Part shown: one piece after another, positions 33,821 to 42,245 of the stretch
How positions within the stretch are numbered: position 1 is the first letter of the stretch
Layout of the letters: each line of letters opens with the position of its first letter
NCBI GenBank assembly: GCA_965248675.1
Contig: CBDFJZ010000005.1
Location: forward strand, 248,001 to 312,000
Length of the DNA stretch: 64,000 nucleotides
Direction of reading: 5' to 3'
DNA from: UBA6627 sp965248675
GTDB taxonomy: Bacteria; Chloroflexota; Dehalococcoidia; UBA2979
Position numbers and translations under genes: made by a program
Notes under the pieces: generated by a model
Database searches by the model: none
Seen by the model: only the letters and a program-made list of their open reading frames with translations
What the model was told of the DNA's origin: nothing

Positions 33821-35092
33821 ATGCGGCGGACGTGGGCACGATCGATGGCTGCGGTCGTCGGCGCATTGGCAGTCGCTTGCGGCAGCGGCGGGGACTCCAC
33901 CCCGGAACCCGCGCCGCCATCGCCGGGAACGCCCACCGTAGAGGGCACCCCTTCGGCTGGCGGCACCACGGCGGCGCCGGACGATGGCGCCGCGCCGGCC
34001 GGCGGCTTCGCGGCCGAGATCGACGGCAGCGGGCCATGGGACTGGACGGTGACCTCGATCGGCAAGGGGACCAAGCCGGGAATCGCCCTCGCCGAGGACG
34101 GGACGCCGTTGATCGCGTACATCCTCGAGCGGCTGGGCGACGCGGGATTCGTCAACGTGGCGAGCGGCACGCCGGGCGCCTTCTCGATCGAGACGCTACA
34201 GACGGGCTATCTCTACGGGCCGCTCGACATCACGGCCGGTCCTCAGGGCGCCGTCGTGGCCTACCACAACCACGACTGGGAAGACGCCGCGGTCGCGATC
34301 CAGGGTGAATCTGGTTGGGACGTCAGCCGCATCTCCGATGGTGGACACGATGGTTGGGACGGCTCGTTGGCGATCGGGGCCGACGGATCGCTGCACGTGC
34401 TCGGCGTCGACCCGTCGCAGTTCGGCGCGACCGAGGGCGTCGAGTACGCCGTTCAGGGCGGTGACGGGTGGCTCGTCGAGCCGATCGGCTCGGGACCGCA
34501 GCCCTACGAGTGGGGCACCGATATCGCCATCGACGCCGACGGCGTGCTGCACGCGGTCTACTTCGACGCCGCGGCAAGCGACCTCGTCTACGCGCGCCGC
34601 GAAGCGGGAGCCTGGGAGCTGACCGCGATCTACGAGGACGGCGACGCCGGGCGGTTCCCCGCGATCGTCCTCGATGCGGACGGTCTATCGCACGTGGCGT
34701 TCATCCAGTCGGACTCGCCGATCGCTGACGACGGCCGGCACAGCGTGACGGTGCTGTACGGATCGCCGGCCGGTGGCGAGTGGGCGTTCGAGGCGGTGAC
34801 GGTGCTCGACTCCGTCCTGACCGGCTTCGAGGGCGCGCGCCGCACCGTCGCGATCGACGTCGGGCCGGACGGCCCGGTGGTGGCCGCGATCGACGAGGCA
34901 CAGCTCGTGCTGACGCGACTGGTCGACGGGGCGTGGGTGCCGGAGACGTTGCTCGAGGCGGGCGCCGATCCGCTGCAGGTGGTGGGCCTGGCCCTCGATG
35001 CCGGCGGAGCGCCGCACCTGACGTTCGCCACGACGACGGGCAACGGGCCGCTCGACGGCGAGGTCTGGTACCTCGAGCCGTCGGCGGGTTAG
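33821..35092 (+). CDS. Secreted lipoprotein with beta-propeller-like repeats
   Basis: The 423-residue product has a signal peptide with lipobox ALAVAC (Cys20), then a low-complexity Pro/Thr/Gly/Ala linker to about residue 75, and a domain with recurring blades such as KPGIALAEDGTPLIAYI, GSLAIGADGSLHVLGV, TDIAIDADGVLHAVYF, PAIVLDADGLSHVAFI and LALDAGGAPHLTFA. These repeats indicate a 5-7-bladed propeller displayed outside the cell. ATG 33821 was chosen because GGAGGGGG lies just upstream. No catalytic motif is seen. Confidence 0.75.
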   Translation: MRRTWARSMAAVVGALAVACGSGGDSTPEPAPPSPGTPTVEGTPSAGGTTAAPDDGAAPAGGFAAEIDGSGPWDWTVTSIGKGTKPGIALAEDGTPLIAYILERLGDAGFVNVASGTPGAFSIETLQTGYLYGPLDITAGPQGAVVAYHNHDWEDAAVAIQGESGWDVSRISDGGHDGWDGSLAIGADGSLHVLGVDPSQFGATEGVEYAVQGGDGWLVEPIGSGPQPYEWGTDIAIDADGVLHAVYFDAAASDLVYARREAGAWELTAIYEDGDAGRFPAIVLDADGLSHVAFIQSDSPIADDGRHSVTVLYGSPAGGEWAFEAVTVLDSVLTGFEGARRTVAIDVGPDGPVVAAIDEAQLVLTRLVDGAWVPETLLEAGADPLQVVGLALDAGGAPHLTFATTTGNGPLDGEVWYLEPSAG

Positions 35093-35691
35093 GCGAGCGC
35101 GGCGGGGGGCGGACGGACGGGGGCGTCCTCGGCCGGTTCGAGCGCGAACCGCAACGCGACGTAGATCAGGTAGCCAAGCGCCAGGTAGAGGACTGCGCTC
35201 GCCCAGCCGAGGTCCTGCGGCCGCTGCGTGATGAAGACGAACGTCCAGAAGGCCGGGACGAGGACCGCAACTACGCCGAGCGGGATGCGCAGCAGCCGGC
35301 GTGCGCCCGGGCGATTCGCACGCCAGGCGCACGCGAAGTGTCCGAGGAAGAAGATCACGAACGGCCCCATGCCGAGGAACGGCACGTAGGCGAGCAGGCG
35401 GTGCCACCAGCGCCGCGCCCTGGACGTCGCTGGGATGCGGCGCGCCGCGAACGCGTATCCGGCGGCTGCTCCGAACCCGCTGACGACGATCAGGATGAAC
35501 AGCGTGCCTGGTGGGCTGAAGACCGGCTCCTCTGCGAGCAGGCGCATCCAGATCCGTCCGATCACACCCCAGAGCAGGCCCAGCTGCGCGCCGACGATGA
35601 CCGCCCGACGGCGCCCGCCGGGTGCGAGACGAACCCGGCGGGCGATCGCTCGAATGAAGCTGGGCTGGATGGTCACGAGCCTGAACAGCAT
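35089..35691 (-). CDS. Polytopic membrane protein of the PadR-controlled operon
   Basis: The 200-residue product has about five membrane segments (around residues 28-50, 62-84, 100-125, 135-155, 160-182), basic loops and no enzymatic motif. AGGAGG precedes the ATG. Its promoter carries the same TATAGGAA palindrome as the padR promoter, so the PadR-type repressor encoded at 36420-36779 probably controls it. The stop overlaps the end of the convergent lipoprotein gene. Confidence 0.6.
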   Translation of the reverse strand: MLFRLVTIQPSFIRAIARRVRLAPGGRRRAVIVGAQLGLLWGVIGRIWMRLLAEEPVFSPPGTLFILIVVSGFGAAAGYAFAARRIPATSRARRWWHRLLAYVPFLGMGPFVIFFLGHFACAWRANRPGARRLLRIPLGVVAVLVPAFWTFVFITQRPQDLGWASAVLYLALGYLIYVALRFALEPAEDAPVRPPPAALA

Positions 35692-35723
35692 CGCATCCTC
35701 CTTGCGCGTGGCAGGATGCCGTC

Positions 35724-35753
35724 ACTATAGGAATGTATCTTCCTATAAATCAA
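35724..35753 (-). promoter_or_regulatory. Promoter with PadR-type operator
   Basis: Minus strand: TTGATT (35753-35748), 18-base spacer, TATAGT (35729-35724). The perfect inverted repeat TATAGGAA-N6-TTCCTATA occupies 35726-35747, covering the spacer and part of the -10. A repressor bound there would block RNA polymerase. Confidence 0.65.
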
Positions 35754-36423
35754 GACTGCGGTGAGGGGCCCGATCTCGGCCTGCTCGTCTGATCCGCACG
35801 ATCGCGCGCCAGCCGAGGCCGAGCGCGGCGATCGGCGCGACCAGCGTGGGCCACAGCAGCAGCCCGAGCGCGGCGCTCGCAGCGAGCGTGAGGCCGCCCC
35901 CGAGGCGAGGATGCGCGTCGACGGTGCGTCCACCGGCGATCAGCGCGACCGCGGCGATGATCACGAGCAACCCCCAGCGGACGAGCTCCGCGGCCGGCGT
36001 GCCGGCGTCGTTGCCAGGTGCGGTGACGATGACGAGCATTCCGAGTAGCCCGGCGAGGACACCGGCCGCGGTGGTGACGCCCGGGAGGCCGCGGCGGCCG
36101 ATCCAGCGGCCGGCAGCCTCGACGCCGCCGAAGAGGCCGAGGACGGCGGCGACCAGCCGGCCCGGCAGCATCGCGAGCCGCGAGCGCTCGAGCCGCCAGC
36201 TCAGATCGGCGGGCGCTCCGAGCAGTCCGCGCGCGAGGATCTCGCCGCTGACCGTACTGTGCCCGGTGACCGAATCGTTGGAGTGCTCCCACAGATCGGA
36301 GTCGACCTCCGCCTGCCGTTCGTCGCGCAGATCGCCAGGCAGCCCGCTCGCGTAGCAGCGCACCCAGAAGCGGACGAGCGCGGCGCTCCAGCCGCCGTGG
36401 ACCGGTCTGCGAACGAGCCTCAC
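35743..36423 (-). CDS. Uncharacterised membrane protein coupled to the PadR regulator
   Basis: The 226-residue product (GTG 36423) begins with a soluble stretch (RFWVRCYASGLPGDLRDERQAEVDSDLWEH) typical of membrane proteins encoded with PadR regulators. Four or five membrane segments follow (LVAAVLGLFGG, VTTAAGVLAGLLGMLVIV, LLVIIAAVALIAGG, LTLAASAALGLLLWPTLVAPIAALGL). The start overlaps the padR stop by four bases (GTGA), so the two are coupled. Longer upstream starts would run antisense-like through padR and were rejected. Confidence 0.65.
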   Translation of the reverse strand: MRLVRRPVHGGWSAALVRFWVRCYASGLPGDLRDERQAEVDSDLWEHSNDSVTGHSTVSGEILARGLLGAPADLSWRLERSRLAMLPGRLVAAVLGLFGGVEAAGRWIGRRGLPGVTTAAGVLAGLLGMLVIVTAPGNDAGTPAAELVRWGLLVIIAAVALIAGGRTVDAHPRLGGGLTLAASAALGLLLWPTLVAPIAALGLGWRAIVRIRRAGRDRAPHRSLDL

Positions 36424-36779
36424 GCCGGCTGCCAGCCGGGGCGTTCCGTGCCGCCTCGAGCCTCGGGCCCATCGGTGGCGGCGTCGAGCGCGGTGATGCC
36501 GGCGGCGGTGACGGTGTAGAGGCGCCGCCGCGGGCGTCCCTCGTCGGCGGCGATCGCGGGATCCTCCCAATGCGAGGTGAGCAGGCCCTGCTTGCGCAGG
36601 CGATCGAGCGCCTTGTAGAGCGTGCCGTGCGCGGTGAGCAGACGCGCCTGCTCGTGCTCGCGGATCGCCCGCGCGACGCGGTAGCCGTGGAACTCCGCCT
36701 CGCCGCTCGAGCGCAGCTCCACGCCGGCGGCGAGGATGTTCACCTCGATCGGCAGCAGGGTCCCAGGCTTTCGTCTCAT
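36420..36779 (-). CDS. PadR-family transcriptional regulator
   Basis: The 119-residue winged-helix protein shows the PadR pattern EFHGYRVARAIREHE, TLYKALDRLRKQGLLTSHWED and GRPRRRLYTVTAAGITALDA. ATG 36779 begins six bases after the -10 box TATACC, suggesting a leaderless transcript. It is cotranscribed with a membrane protein and probably represses its own promoter and the 35089-35691 promoter through a shared palindrome. The inducer is unknown. Confidence 0.88.
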   Translation of the reverse strand: MRRKPGTLLPIEVNILAAGVELRSSGEAEFHGYRVARAIREHEQARLLTAHGTLYKALDRLRKQGLLTSHWEDPAIAADEGRPRRRLYTVTAAGITALDAATDGPEARGGTERPGWQPA

Positions 36780-36785
36780 CGTCCC

Positions 36786-36814
36786 GGTATAGGAAGATAT
36801 ATTCCGGTCGTCAA
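36786..36814 (-). promoter_or_regulatory. padR promoter with operator
   Basis: Minus strand: TTGACG (36814-36809), 17-base spacer, TATACC (36791-36786), then six bases and ATG. The spacer holds TATAGGAA-N6-TTCC (36788-36805), a less perfect copy of the operator at 35726-35747. Confidence 0.65.
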
Positions 36815-37075
36815 GGACGGGTGCTTCGGCGGCGGCGCTGGACACGGGTTGTCGGCTTCGTTCCACGATCTTGAAGGGGGGCGAGGAGGACGATCCGCGC
36901 GCGAGCTGACGCGGCGGGAAGGCCCTCGACGAGGGGCAACGCACGGCGATGCTGCGATACGCCGCGCCGCTCTCGCGAAACCGCGCTGAGTTCGTGCTCG
37001 ACTAGCCGATGCTCGTGCCGCGCCTCATATGAAGTTCTTATCTGTCTCCAACGAGGTCGCCTCAAGACTGCGGAC

Positions 37076-37213
37076 GTGGGAAACCCGGTCATCGGCAACT
37101 CGTTGTTCGCGCTGCTGCTGGCGCTGCTGCACGCAGTGCCGATGGCGGGACTGTTGTGGACCCAGCGCCGGTTGCGCCGCCGCCGTGCCGAGGCCGCGAA
37201 AGAGCTGCGCTGA
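37076..37213 (+). CDS. Possible 45-residue single-pass membrane protein
   Basis: GTG 37076 opens a frame with a hydrophobic helix (SLFALLLALLHAVPMAGLLW) followed by a strongly basic tail (TQRRLRRRRAEAAKELR), the inside-positive layout of a small membrane protein. No ribosome binding site is evident. It stands alone in the gap between padR and the next gene. Confidence 0.35.
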   Translation: MGNPVIGNSLFALLLALLHAVPMAGLLWTQRRLRRRRAEAAKELR

Positions 37214-37309
37214 GCGCGAACAGGCTCAAACCCTCGTTCGCCGCCGGAGAAGCCCGTACGGGTGGTGGCGATCTCGCGGGGTGGGTGATCAGTCGATGAT
37301 CAGCTCGTC

Positions 37310-37664
37310 ATGAGCACATCGGCGCCCTCGCTCCAGAGCGGTACGACGCAGGCGGATCTTCGAAGTGTGCTGCGCCTCGCCGCCGTCGGGTTCGCGCTAT
37401 TCGTGGCGGGCGCCGGCGCCACGATGGCCGCCGGCGGGCTATTCAACCCCCCTGCTCCTCGCTGCCGCCGCCGCGGTGAACCTCGTCGCGATGCTGCTGA
37501 TCTGCGGGCTGACGGCGATCGCGCTCGAACTCGGCGCTCCGAGGTCCGGCGACAGGGATGCCCGGCGCCAGCGCGTGTCACGCCGGGCGTTACAGCTCGC
37601 CTCGATCTTCTGGGCCGCCGCCGGCCTCGCGTTTCTGCTGAGCCCCGTACTCGCCCGCCTCTAG
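37310..37664 (+). pseudogene. Small membrane protein, frameshifted at a C6 run
   Basis: From ATG 37310 the frame reads LRSVLRLAAVGFALFVAGAGATMAAGGLFN and then loses coding character at CCCCCC (37447-37452). The next frame continues as LLLAAAAAVNLVAMLLICGLTAIALEL and LASIFWAAAGLAFLLSPVLARL to 37664. A one-base indel in the homopolymer would restore a roughly 117-residue protein with three or four membrane helices. Sequence error and mutation are both possible. Confidence 0.55.
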
Positions 37665-38572
37665 CCCCCCGCGCCTCCGCCGTGCTCGAGGCAATAGCGA
37701 GCGATGTCCGCGTGCGTCGCGAACCACACGTCCTCGTAGTCCTGCATGTACTTCACCAGGCGGTCGAGCATCCGAATCCGGGAGCGGTGGCCGATGACGT
37801 GCGGGTGCATCGTCAGCACGAACAGACCGCCCTCCTCGTACGTACCGTCGAACTCTGCCTGGAATACCTCGAAGACGCCCGATGGCGGCGTATGCGGCCG
37901 CACGGCGGATAGGCGGTCCATGTTGAAGTAGGGGAAGTCGTCGCGAATCCACTCGACCGGGAGTTCGACCACGCCGGTCGGTTCGCCGTCCTCGAGCAGC
38001 TCGTACGGATCGTCGTCGGCCATCAGCGACGAGTCGTAAATCAGGCCAAGCTCGCGGATCAGCGACAGCGTGTTCGGGCTGAAATCCCACGAAGGGGTGC
38101 GGATCCCGACCGGCCGAGCGCCGGTGATCTCCTCGAGGGTGTCGAGCGCCTGGAGCATGAGGCGGCGCTCGTCGTCGCGCTCCAGCTCGCTGTTGCGCTC
38201 GTGGATCCAGCCGTGGATGCCGATCTCGTGGCCGGCGGCCGCGACCGCGCGCTGCTCGTCCGGGTGCAGCAGCGCGACCACGGCGGGGACGAAGAAGCTC
38301 GCGGGCAGCTCGTGACGTGCGAGCAGATCGAGGATGCGCGGCACGGCGCGCCGCGCCCCGTACTCGCCCTGCGAGAGCCGGCCCGGAGAGCGCTCGTTGC
38401 CGCGGAGCGCGCTCGCCTCGTGATCGCTGTCGAAGGAGAGCGCGACCGCGGCGCGGGCGCCGCTCGGCCAGCTCGCGGGCGTCAGCGAGCGCCCCGCGCG
38501 CACCTTATTCACGATCGGGCGCCAGGTCTCCTCGGGCCATTGCCACGGTTCGAGGGATGGTGCGTCGGTCAT
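37661..38572 (-). CDS. Polysaccharide deacetylase (NodB-fold, PuuE/PgdA-like)
   Basis: The 303-residue enzyme has the metal-site motif VALSFDSDHEA near residue 50 and GHEIGIHGWIHERN near 115, plus RTPSWDFSPNTLSLIRELGLIYDSSLMADDDPY, the pattern of the cytoplasmic deacetylase/allantoinase-like branch. There is no signal peptide. The C-terminal MHPHVIGHRSRIRMLDRL matches the last catalytic motif. The substrate may be an N-acyl or cyclic amide rather than a wall glycan. It is divergent from the LLM gene at 38644 with a 71-base gap. Confidence 0.88.
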   Translation of the reverse strand: MTDAPSLEPWQWPEETWRPIVNKVRAGRSLTPASWPSGARAAVALSFDSDHEASALRGNERSPGRLSQGEYGARRAVPRILDLLARHELPASFFVPAVVALLHPDEQRAVAAAGHEIGIHGWIHERNSELERDDERRLMLQALDTLEEITGARPVGIRTPSWDFSPNTLSLIRELGLIYDSSLMADDDPYELLEDGEPTGVVELPVEWIRDDFPYFNMDRLSAVRPHTPPSGVFEVFQAEFDGTYEEGGLFVLTMHPHVIGHRSRIRMLDRLVKYMQDYEDVWFATHADIARYCLEHGGGAGG

Positions 38573-38643
38573 CGAGGACTCCGATCGTGAGGCTGGCGGT
38601 GGCTGGAGTTGTGATCCGCGCGGCGAACGATCACGCTGCGGCG

Positions 38644-39687
38644 ATGAGCATGCCAGCGTTCGGCCTGAATCGCTTCGACTTCTCCACGCCCCAGAACTTC
38701 GCGGCCGACGTCGCCCGTGCCGAGCAGCTCGGCTGGGACTACGCGTTCGTCCCCGACTCCCAGCTCCGCCGCCACGACACGTACGTCCTGCTCGCGTTCG
38801 CGGCGCAGACGACGGAGCGCATCCGCCTCGGTCCGCTGCTGGCGAACCCGGTCACGAGGCACGCGACCGTCACCGCCGGCTCGATCGCGACGGTCGACGC
38901 GGTCTCCGACGGAAGGGCGATCCTCGGCCTCGGGATCGGCGACACCGCGGTGCGGCTGGCAGGCCTCAGGCCGGCGCGGGTGGCGACGCTCGAGGCGGCG
39001 ACCGCCACGATACGGGCACTGCTCGACGGCGACGAGGTCGACGTCGGCGCCGCGCGAGCCGCGGTGCTGCCGCATCCGCGCCCCGTGCCGATCTGGATTG
39101 CGGCGGCGGGGCCTCGGATGTTGCGCGCCGCCGGCCGGGTCGCCGAGGGCGTGTTCATCCGCGTCGGCCGCCACGAGGGAGCAGTCCGCACCGCCATCGG
39201 CGCGGTGCACGCCGGCGCCGAGGAGGCCGGGCGCGACCCTGCCTCGGTGCGGCTCGGCCTTGTGTTGCACACAATCCTCGAGGATGACCCGCAGCGGGCG
39301 CTGACGATCGGCAAGTCGATGGCGGCCGGCTATTACGAGTACTCATCGCACCTCTTCGAGGCGGCCGGGCTGACCTGGGACGGCCTCGACGTCCACGAGT
39401 TGCAGCGGCAGGTCACTCCGGACTTCCACCACCACCCGGACCTCGTCGAGTCGGGTCGCCTCGTCGACTTCCTGTCGGAGGCCGCCGCCGACGCGTTCAG
39501 CGTGCGCGGCACCGCGTCGGAGGTCGCGGCGCAGCTCGTCGAGGTGCTGTCGCTTGGCATCGAGTTCGAGATCGTGGTCCCGCACCCGGTGCCGAACCCG
39601 CCACCGCCCGGCGAGGCCTCGGGACCGACGTACATGGAACGCGTTGCGCGCGAGGTGATGCCGCTCGTGCGCGCGGGCCTCGGTTAG
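38644..39687 (+). CDS. LLM-class oxidoreductase, methylene-tetrahydromethanopterin reductase-like
   Basis: The 347-residue luciferase-fold protein reads FGLNRFDFSTPQNFAADVARAEQLGWDYAFVPDSQL, LANPVTRHATVTAGSIATVDAVSDGRAILGLGIGDTAVR and PVPIWIAAAGPRMLRAAGRVAEGVF, the pattern of F420- or FMN-dependent Mer-like enzymes. It is divergently transcribed from the deacetylase and overlaps the convergent lipoprotein gene by four bases. The substrate is unknown. Confidence 0.87.
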   Translation: MSMPAFGLNRFDFSTPQNFAADVARAEQLGWDYAFVPDSQLRRHDTYVLLAFAAQTTERIRLGPLLANPVTRHATVTAGSIATVDAVSDGRAILGLGIGDTAVRLAGLRPARVATLEAATATIRALLDGDEVDVGAARAAVLPHPRPVPIWIAAAGPRMLRAAGRVAEGVFIRVGRHEGAVRTAIGAVHAGAEEAGRDPASVRLGLVLHTILEDDPQRALTIGKSMAAGYYEYSSHLFEAAGLTWDGLDVHELQRQVTPDFHHHPDLVESGRLVDFLSEAAADAFSVRGTASEVAAQLVEVLSLGIEFEIVVPHPVPNPPPPGEASGPTYMERVAREVMPLVRAGLG

Positions 39688-40958
39688 CGGAAGTAGTTGG
39701 TGGGGGCGGCGAACGCCTCCTCGGCCCCGCAGGAGCCGGACTGCCGTTCGATCTGAAGTCCGGTGTCGCTCAAGAGCTGGACCAGGATTCTGCCGCTCAG
39801 CAGGTTGCGGCCGAAGCCTTCGTGGCGGCCGGTGCCGTCGCGCTCGAAGCAGTATGTCGTTCCATCCGGCGTCACCTGGAGGAATGCACGGTTGATCGTG
39901 CCGCTGGCTGTGGGGGTGAACTCCACGCGGCCCGGCTCGCTGAACGTACCGCCGACCGAGATCACCGAGGTCGAGGGGTCGTAGTTGTCGGTCACGAAAG
40001 CAAGGTGCTGTTCCCACGGCGAAATGACGTCGGCGCCAGGTTGGTACCACGCGCCTTGCAGCGTGCCGGGCTCGTCGAGCGCGATGACGCCGCAGCGCGG
40101 CTCCTCGGTCCGCGGCAGCAGGGCGAAGAGCTGCGCTTTCATCTCGCCCTCCTCGTAGTAGTCGTAGGGGCAGACGATGTTTGGAGTGCGCGCGAACTGG
40201 TAGCGATCGGGGTTCGCGAAGGTGTGCGTCACCCGCATGTCCACCGTGCCGAAGTCGAAGTTGCCCTGGATGCGTCCGACCTCGCCCAGCAGCGTGCCCG
40301 CCGGGACCGTTTCGAAGAGCGAGTGGTGGCATGGCCCGGAGCCCCCGAAGTCCAGACACTCGCGGTCGGCCAGCAGCGCCGTGACTTCTTCCGACAGGAA
40401 CTTGACGTGGTTGAAGTAGCCGTAGACGTCTCGGCAGAGGGCGAAGGTGATCGAGTGATCTTCCGGGTCCTGCCAGCCGCCGGACGACATGACGAGGAGC
40501 AGCGTGACCTCCGCCGGCGCGTACAGCGGATACACGGTGGTGCTGCGCTGCGGCTCGTCGAGGAAGTGCAAGTAGGTGTGCTCGGTCGGCGTGGTGTGAT
40601 CCGGCGGCTGCAGGTTTCCCAGCGGCGTGATCTCGCTCAGCGTGCTGAGGTCCACCGGCGCGACGCTGTAGGCCGCGCCGTCGCATGACGGGAGGCGTTC
40701 TCGCTCCGCCGGTGACGGGAACTCCGGTCGATCGCGCGCGTCGCTGAGCGGGGCGGGTGGCTTGGCCTCGGCGGTTCGCTGCGTCGCTTCGGCGACGGTC
40801 GCGGCGGTCGGTTCGGACTGCGCGCTCGCGGGCGTTGCAGCCGGCGTGTCCTCGGAAGGAGCGGGCTCCGAGGCCTGCGACGCCGCGGTGCCGCAGGCGG
40901 CAGCGAGCAGTGCGAGGCTGGCGATCAACGCGGTGAGGGACGCGGCGGGGATTCGCAT
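39684..40958 (-). CDS. Uncharacterised secreted lipoprotein
   Basis: The 424-residue product has a signal peptide and lipobox LLAAAC (Cys22), then a Ser/Pro/Ala/Thr/Glu-rich linker to about residue 95. A large globular domain follows with several Cys (LPSCDGAAYSV, FALCRDVYGYFNHV, DREC-L-DFGGSGPCHHS, NIVCPYDYYEEGE, RCGVIAL, TYCFERDG), probably disulfide-bonded outside the membrane. One segment (CRDVYGYFNHVKFLSEEV) resembles metallopeptidase-associated domains in secreted proteins, but I cannot name a family. ATG 40958 follows the plausible signal peptide start. Confidence 0.7.
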   Translation of the reverse strand: MRIPAASLTALIASLALLAAACGTAASQASEPAPSEDTPAATPASAQSEPTAATVAEATQRTAEAKPPAPLSDARDRPEFPSPAERERLPSCDGAAYSVAPVDLSTLSEITPLGNLQPPDHTTPTEHTYLHFLDEPQRSTTVYPLYAPAEVTLLLVMSSGGWQDPEDHSITFALCRDVYGYFNHVKFLSEEVTALLADRECLDFGGSGPCHHSLFETVPAGTLLGEVGRIQGNFDFGTVDMRVTHTFANPDRYQFARTPNIVCPYDYYEEGEMKAQLFALLPRTEEPRCGVIALDEPGTLQGAWYQPGADVISPWEQHLAFVTDNYDPSTSVISVGGTFSEPGRVEFTPTASGTINRAFLQVTPDGTTYCFERDGTGRHEGFGRNLLSGRILVQLLSDTGLQIERQSGSCGAEEAFAAPTNYFR

Positions 40959-41130
40959 CGAATGATCGTCACGTAATGAGACGTGCGCTGGCATCGGGGA
41001 ACGTCCGGAGCGGCGGTCGGGACGGTCGGCCGCCAAACTGGCGCCGCGATCAAGTCGGTAGACTGACCGGCCGGGCGAGCCTCGTGCTGTCCGCGATGGA
41101 GATGCGCGGTCCGGGCGAGGGGCGGCGGCA

Positions 41131-42215
41131 GTGAAGTACGACACGATCGTGGTCGGCGCCGGCTCGGGTGGCGCGATCGTCGCAGCGCGCCTCTCCGAGG
41201 ACCCGGCGCGATCGGTGCTGCTGCTCGAGGCGGGCCCGGACTATCCGGACTTCCAGGCGATGCCGCCATAAATCAAGCACGGCTACGGTTGGCGACGCGA
41301 CGTCGCGGTGTCGGCGTTCGGGCCGGGCAGCAAACACACGTGGGACTACACCGCGGCGACGACAGCCGAACAGGCTGAGCCGATGTTCGTGCCACGCGGC
41401 CGGGTGACCGGCGGGTCGAGCGCCGTGAACGCGCAGATCTTCCTGCGTGGCGTGCCCGATGCTGTCCGGGGTCGGACCTGCCGACCACCTCCGCGAGGTT
41501 GGGGTGGAGGTGGTCGGCGACCTCCCGGGCGTGGGTCAGAACCTGCGGGACCACCCGCAGGTGCAGGTGACGTGGAAGGCGGATCCAGCGCTCGAGCAGG
41601 ATCCGCTGCTGCCGCGGATCCAGGTGGCGCTGCGGTACACCGCCGGCGGCTCATCGCTGCGCAACGACATGCTGATCCACCCACTCGGTCTCGCGCCGCC
41701 CGAGGGGTGGTACCTGCTGTCGGACAGCAGCCCGCCGGGCGTCGGAATGATCGCTGCGATCTACCTCGCGGCGGGCGCGGGCGAGATTCGCCTCGCGTCG
41801 AGCGATCCCGCGGGCCCGCCGGTGATCGACTTCAACTACCTGGCGGAGGAGACCGATCGGGCGCGGCTGCGCGAGGCGGTGCGGATCTGCATCGAGCTCG
41901 CGGAGCATGCAGAGTACCCGGCGATCCTCGGGGAGCGGATCGACCCGCCCCAGGACGCGCTCGAGTCGGACGAGGCGCTCGACGGCTGGCTGATGCGACG
42001 GGTGCGGACGAGCCACCACTCCTCGGGCACCTGCAAGATGGGCCCTAGCGTCGGATCCGAGCGCCGTCGTGGACCAGCACGGCCGCGTGCACGGCATCGA
42101 AGGGCTGCGGATCGCCGACGCCTCGATCATGCCCGACTGCGTCCGCGCGAACACGAACGTCACGTCGATGGTGATCGGCGAGCGGATCGCCGACTTTATG
42201 CGCGACGGGGGCTAG
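41131..42215 (+). pseudogene. GMC-family oxidoreductase, decayed
   Basis: GTG 41131 starts a clear FAD-binding fold (DTIVVGAGSGGAIVAARLSED) but meets TAA at 41269-41271. The same frame resumes as IKHGYGWRRDVAVSAFGPG and the GMC motif GRVTGGSSAVNAQIFLRGVPD. About 200 residues are then missing, and the text re-enters at LSGVGPADHLREVGVEVVGDLPGVGQNL in another frame. A further frameshift near 42050 leads to the C-terminal motif LRIADASIMPDCVRANTNVTSMVIGE. Three independent lesions make it a true pseudogene rather than a sequencing artefact. Confidence 0.85.
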
Positions 42216-42245
42216 CGAGCGTCCGCGCGCCTTTCGGGGCTCCGA

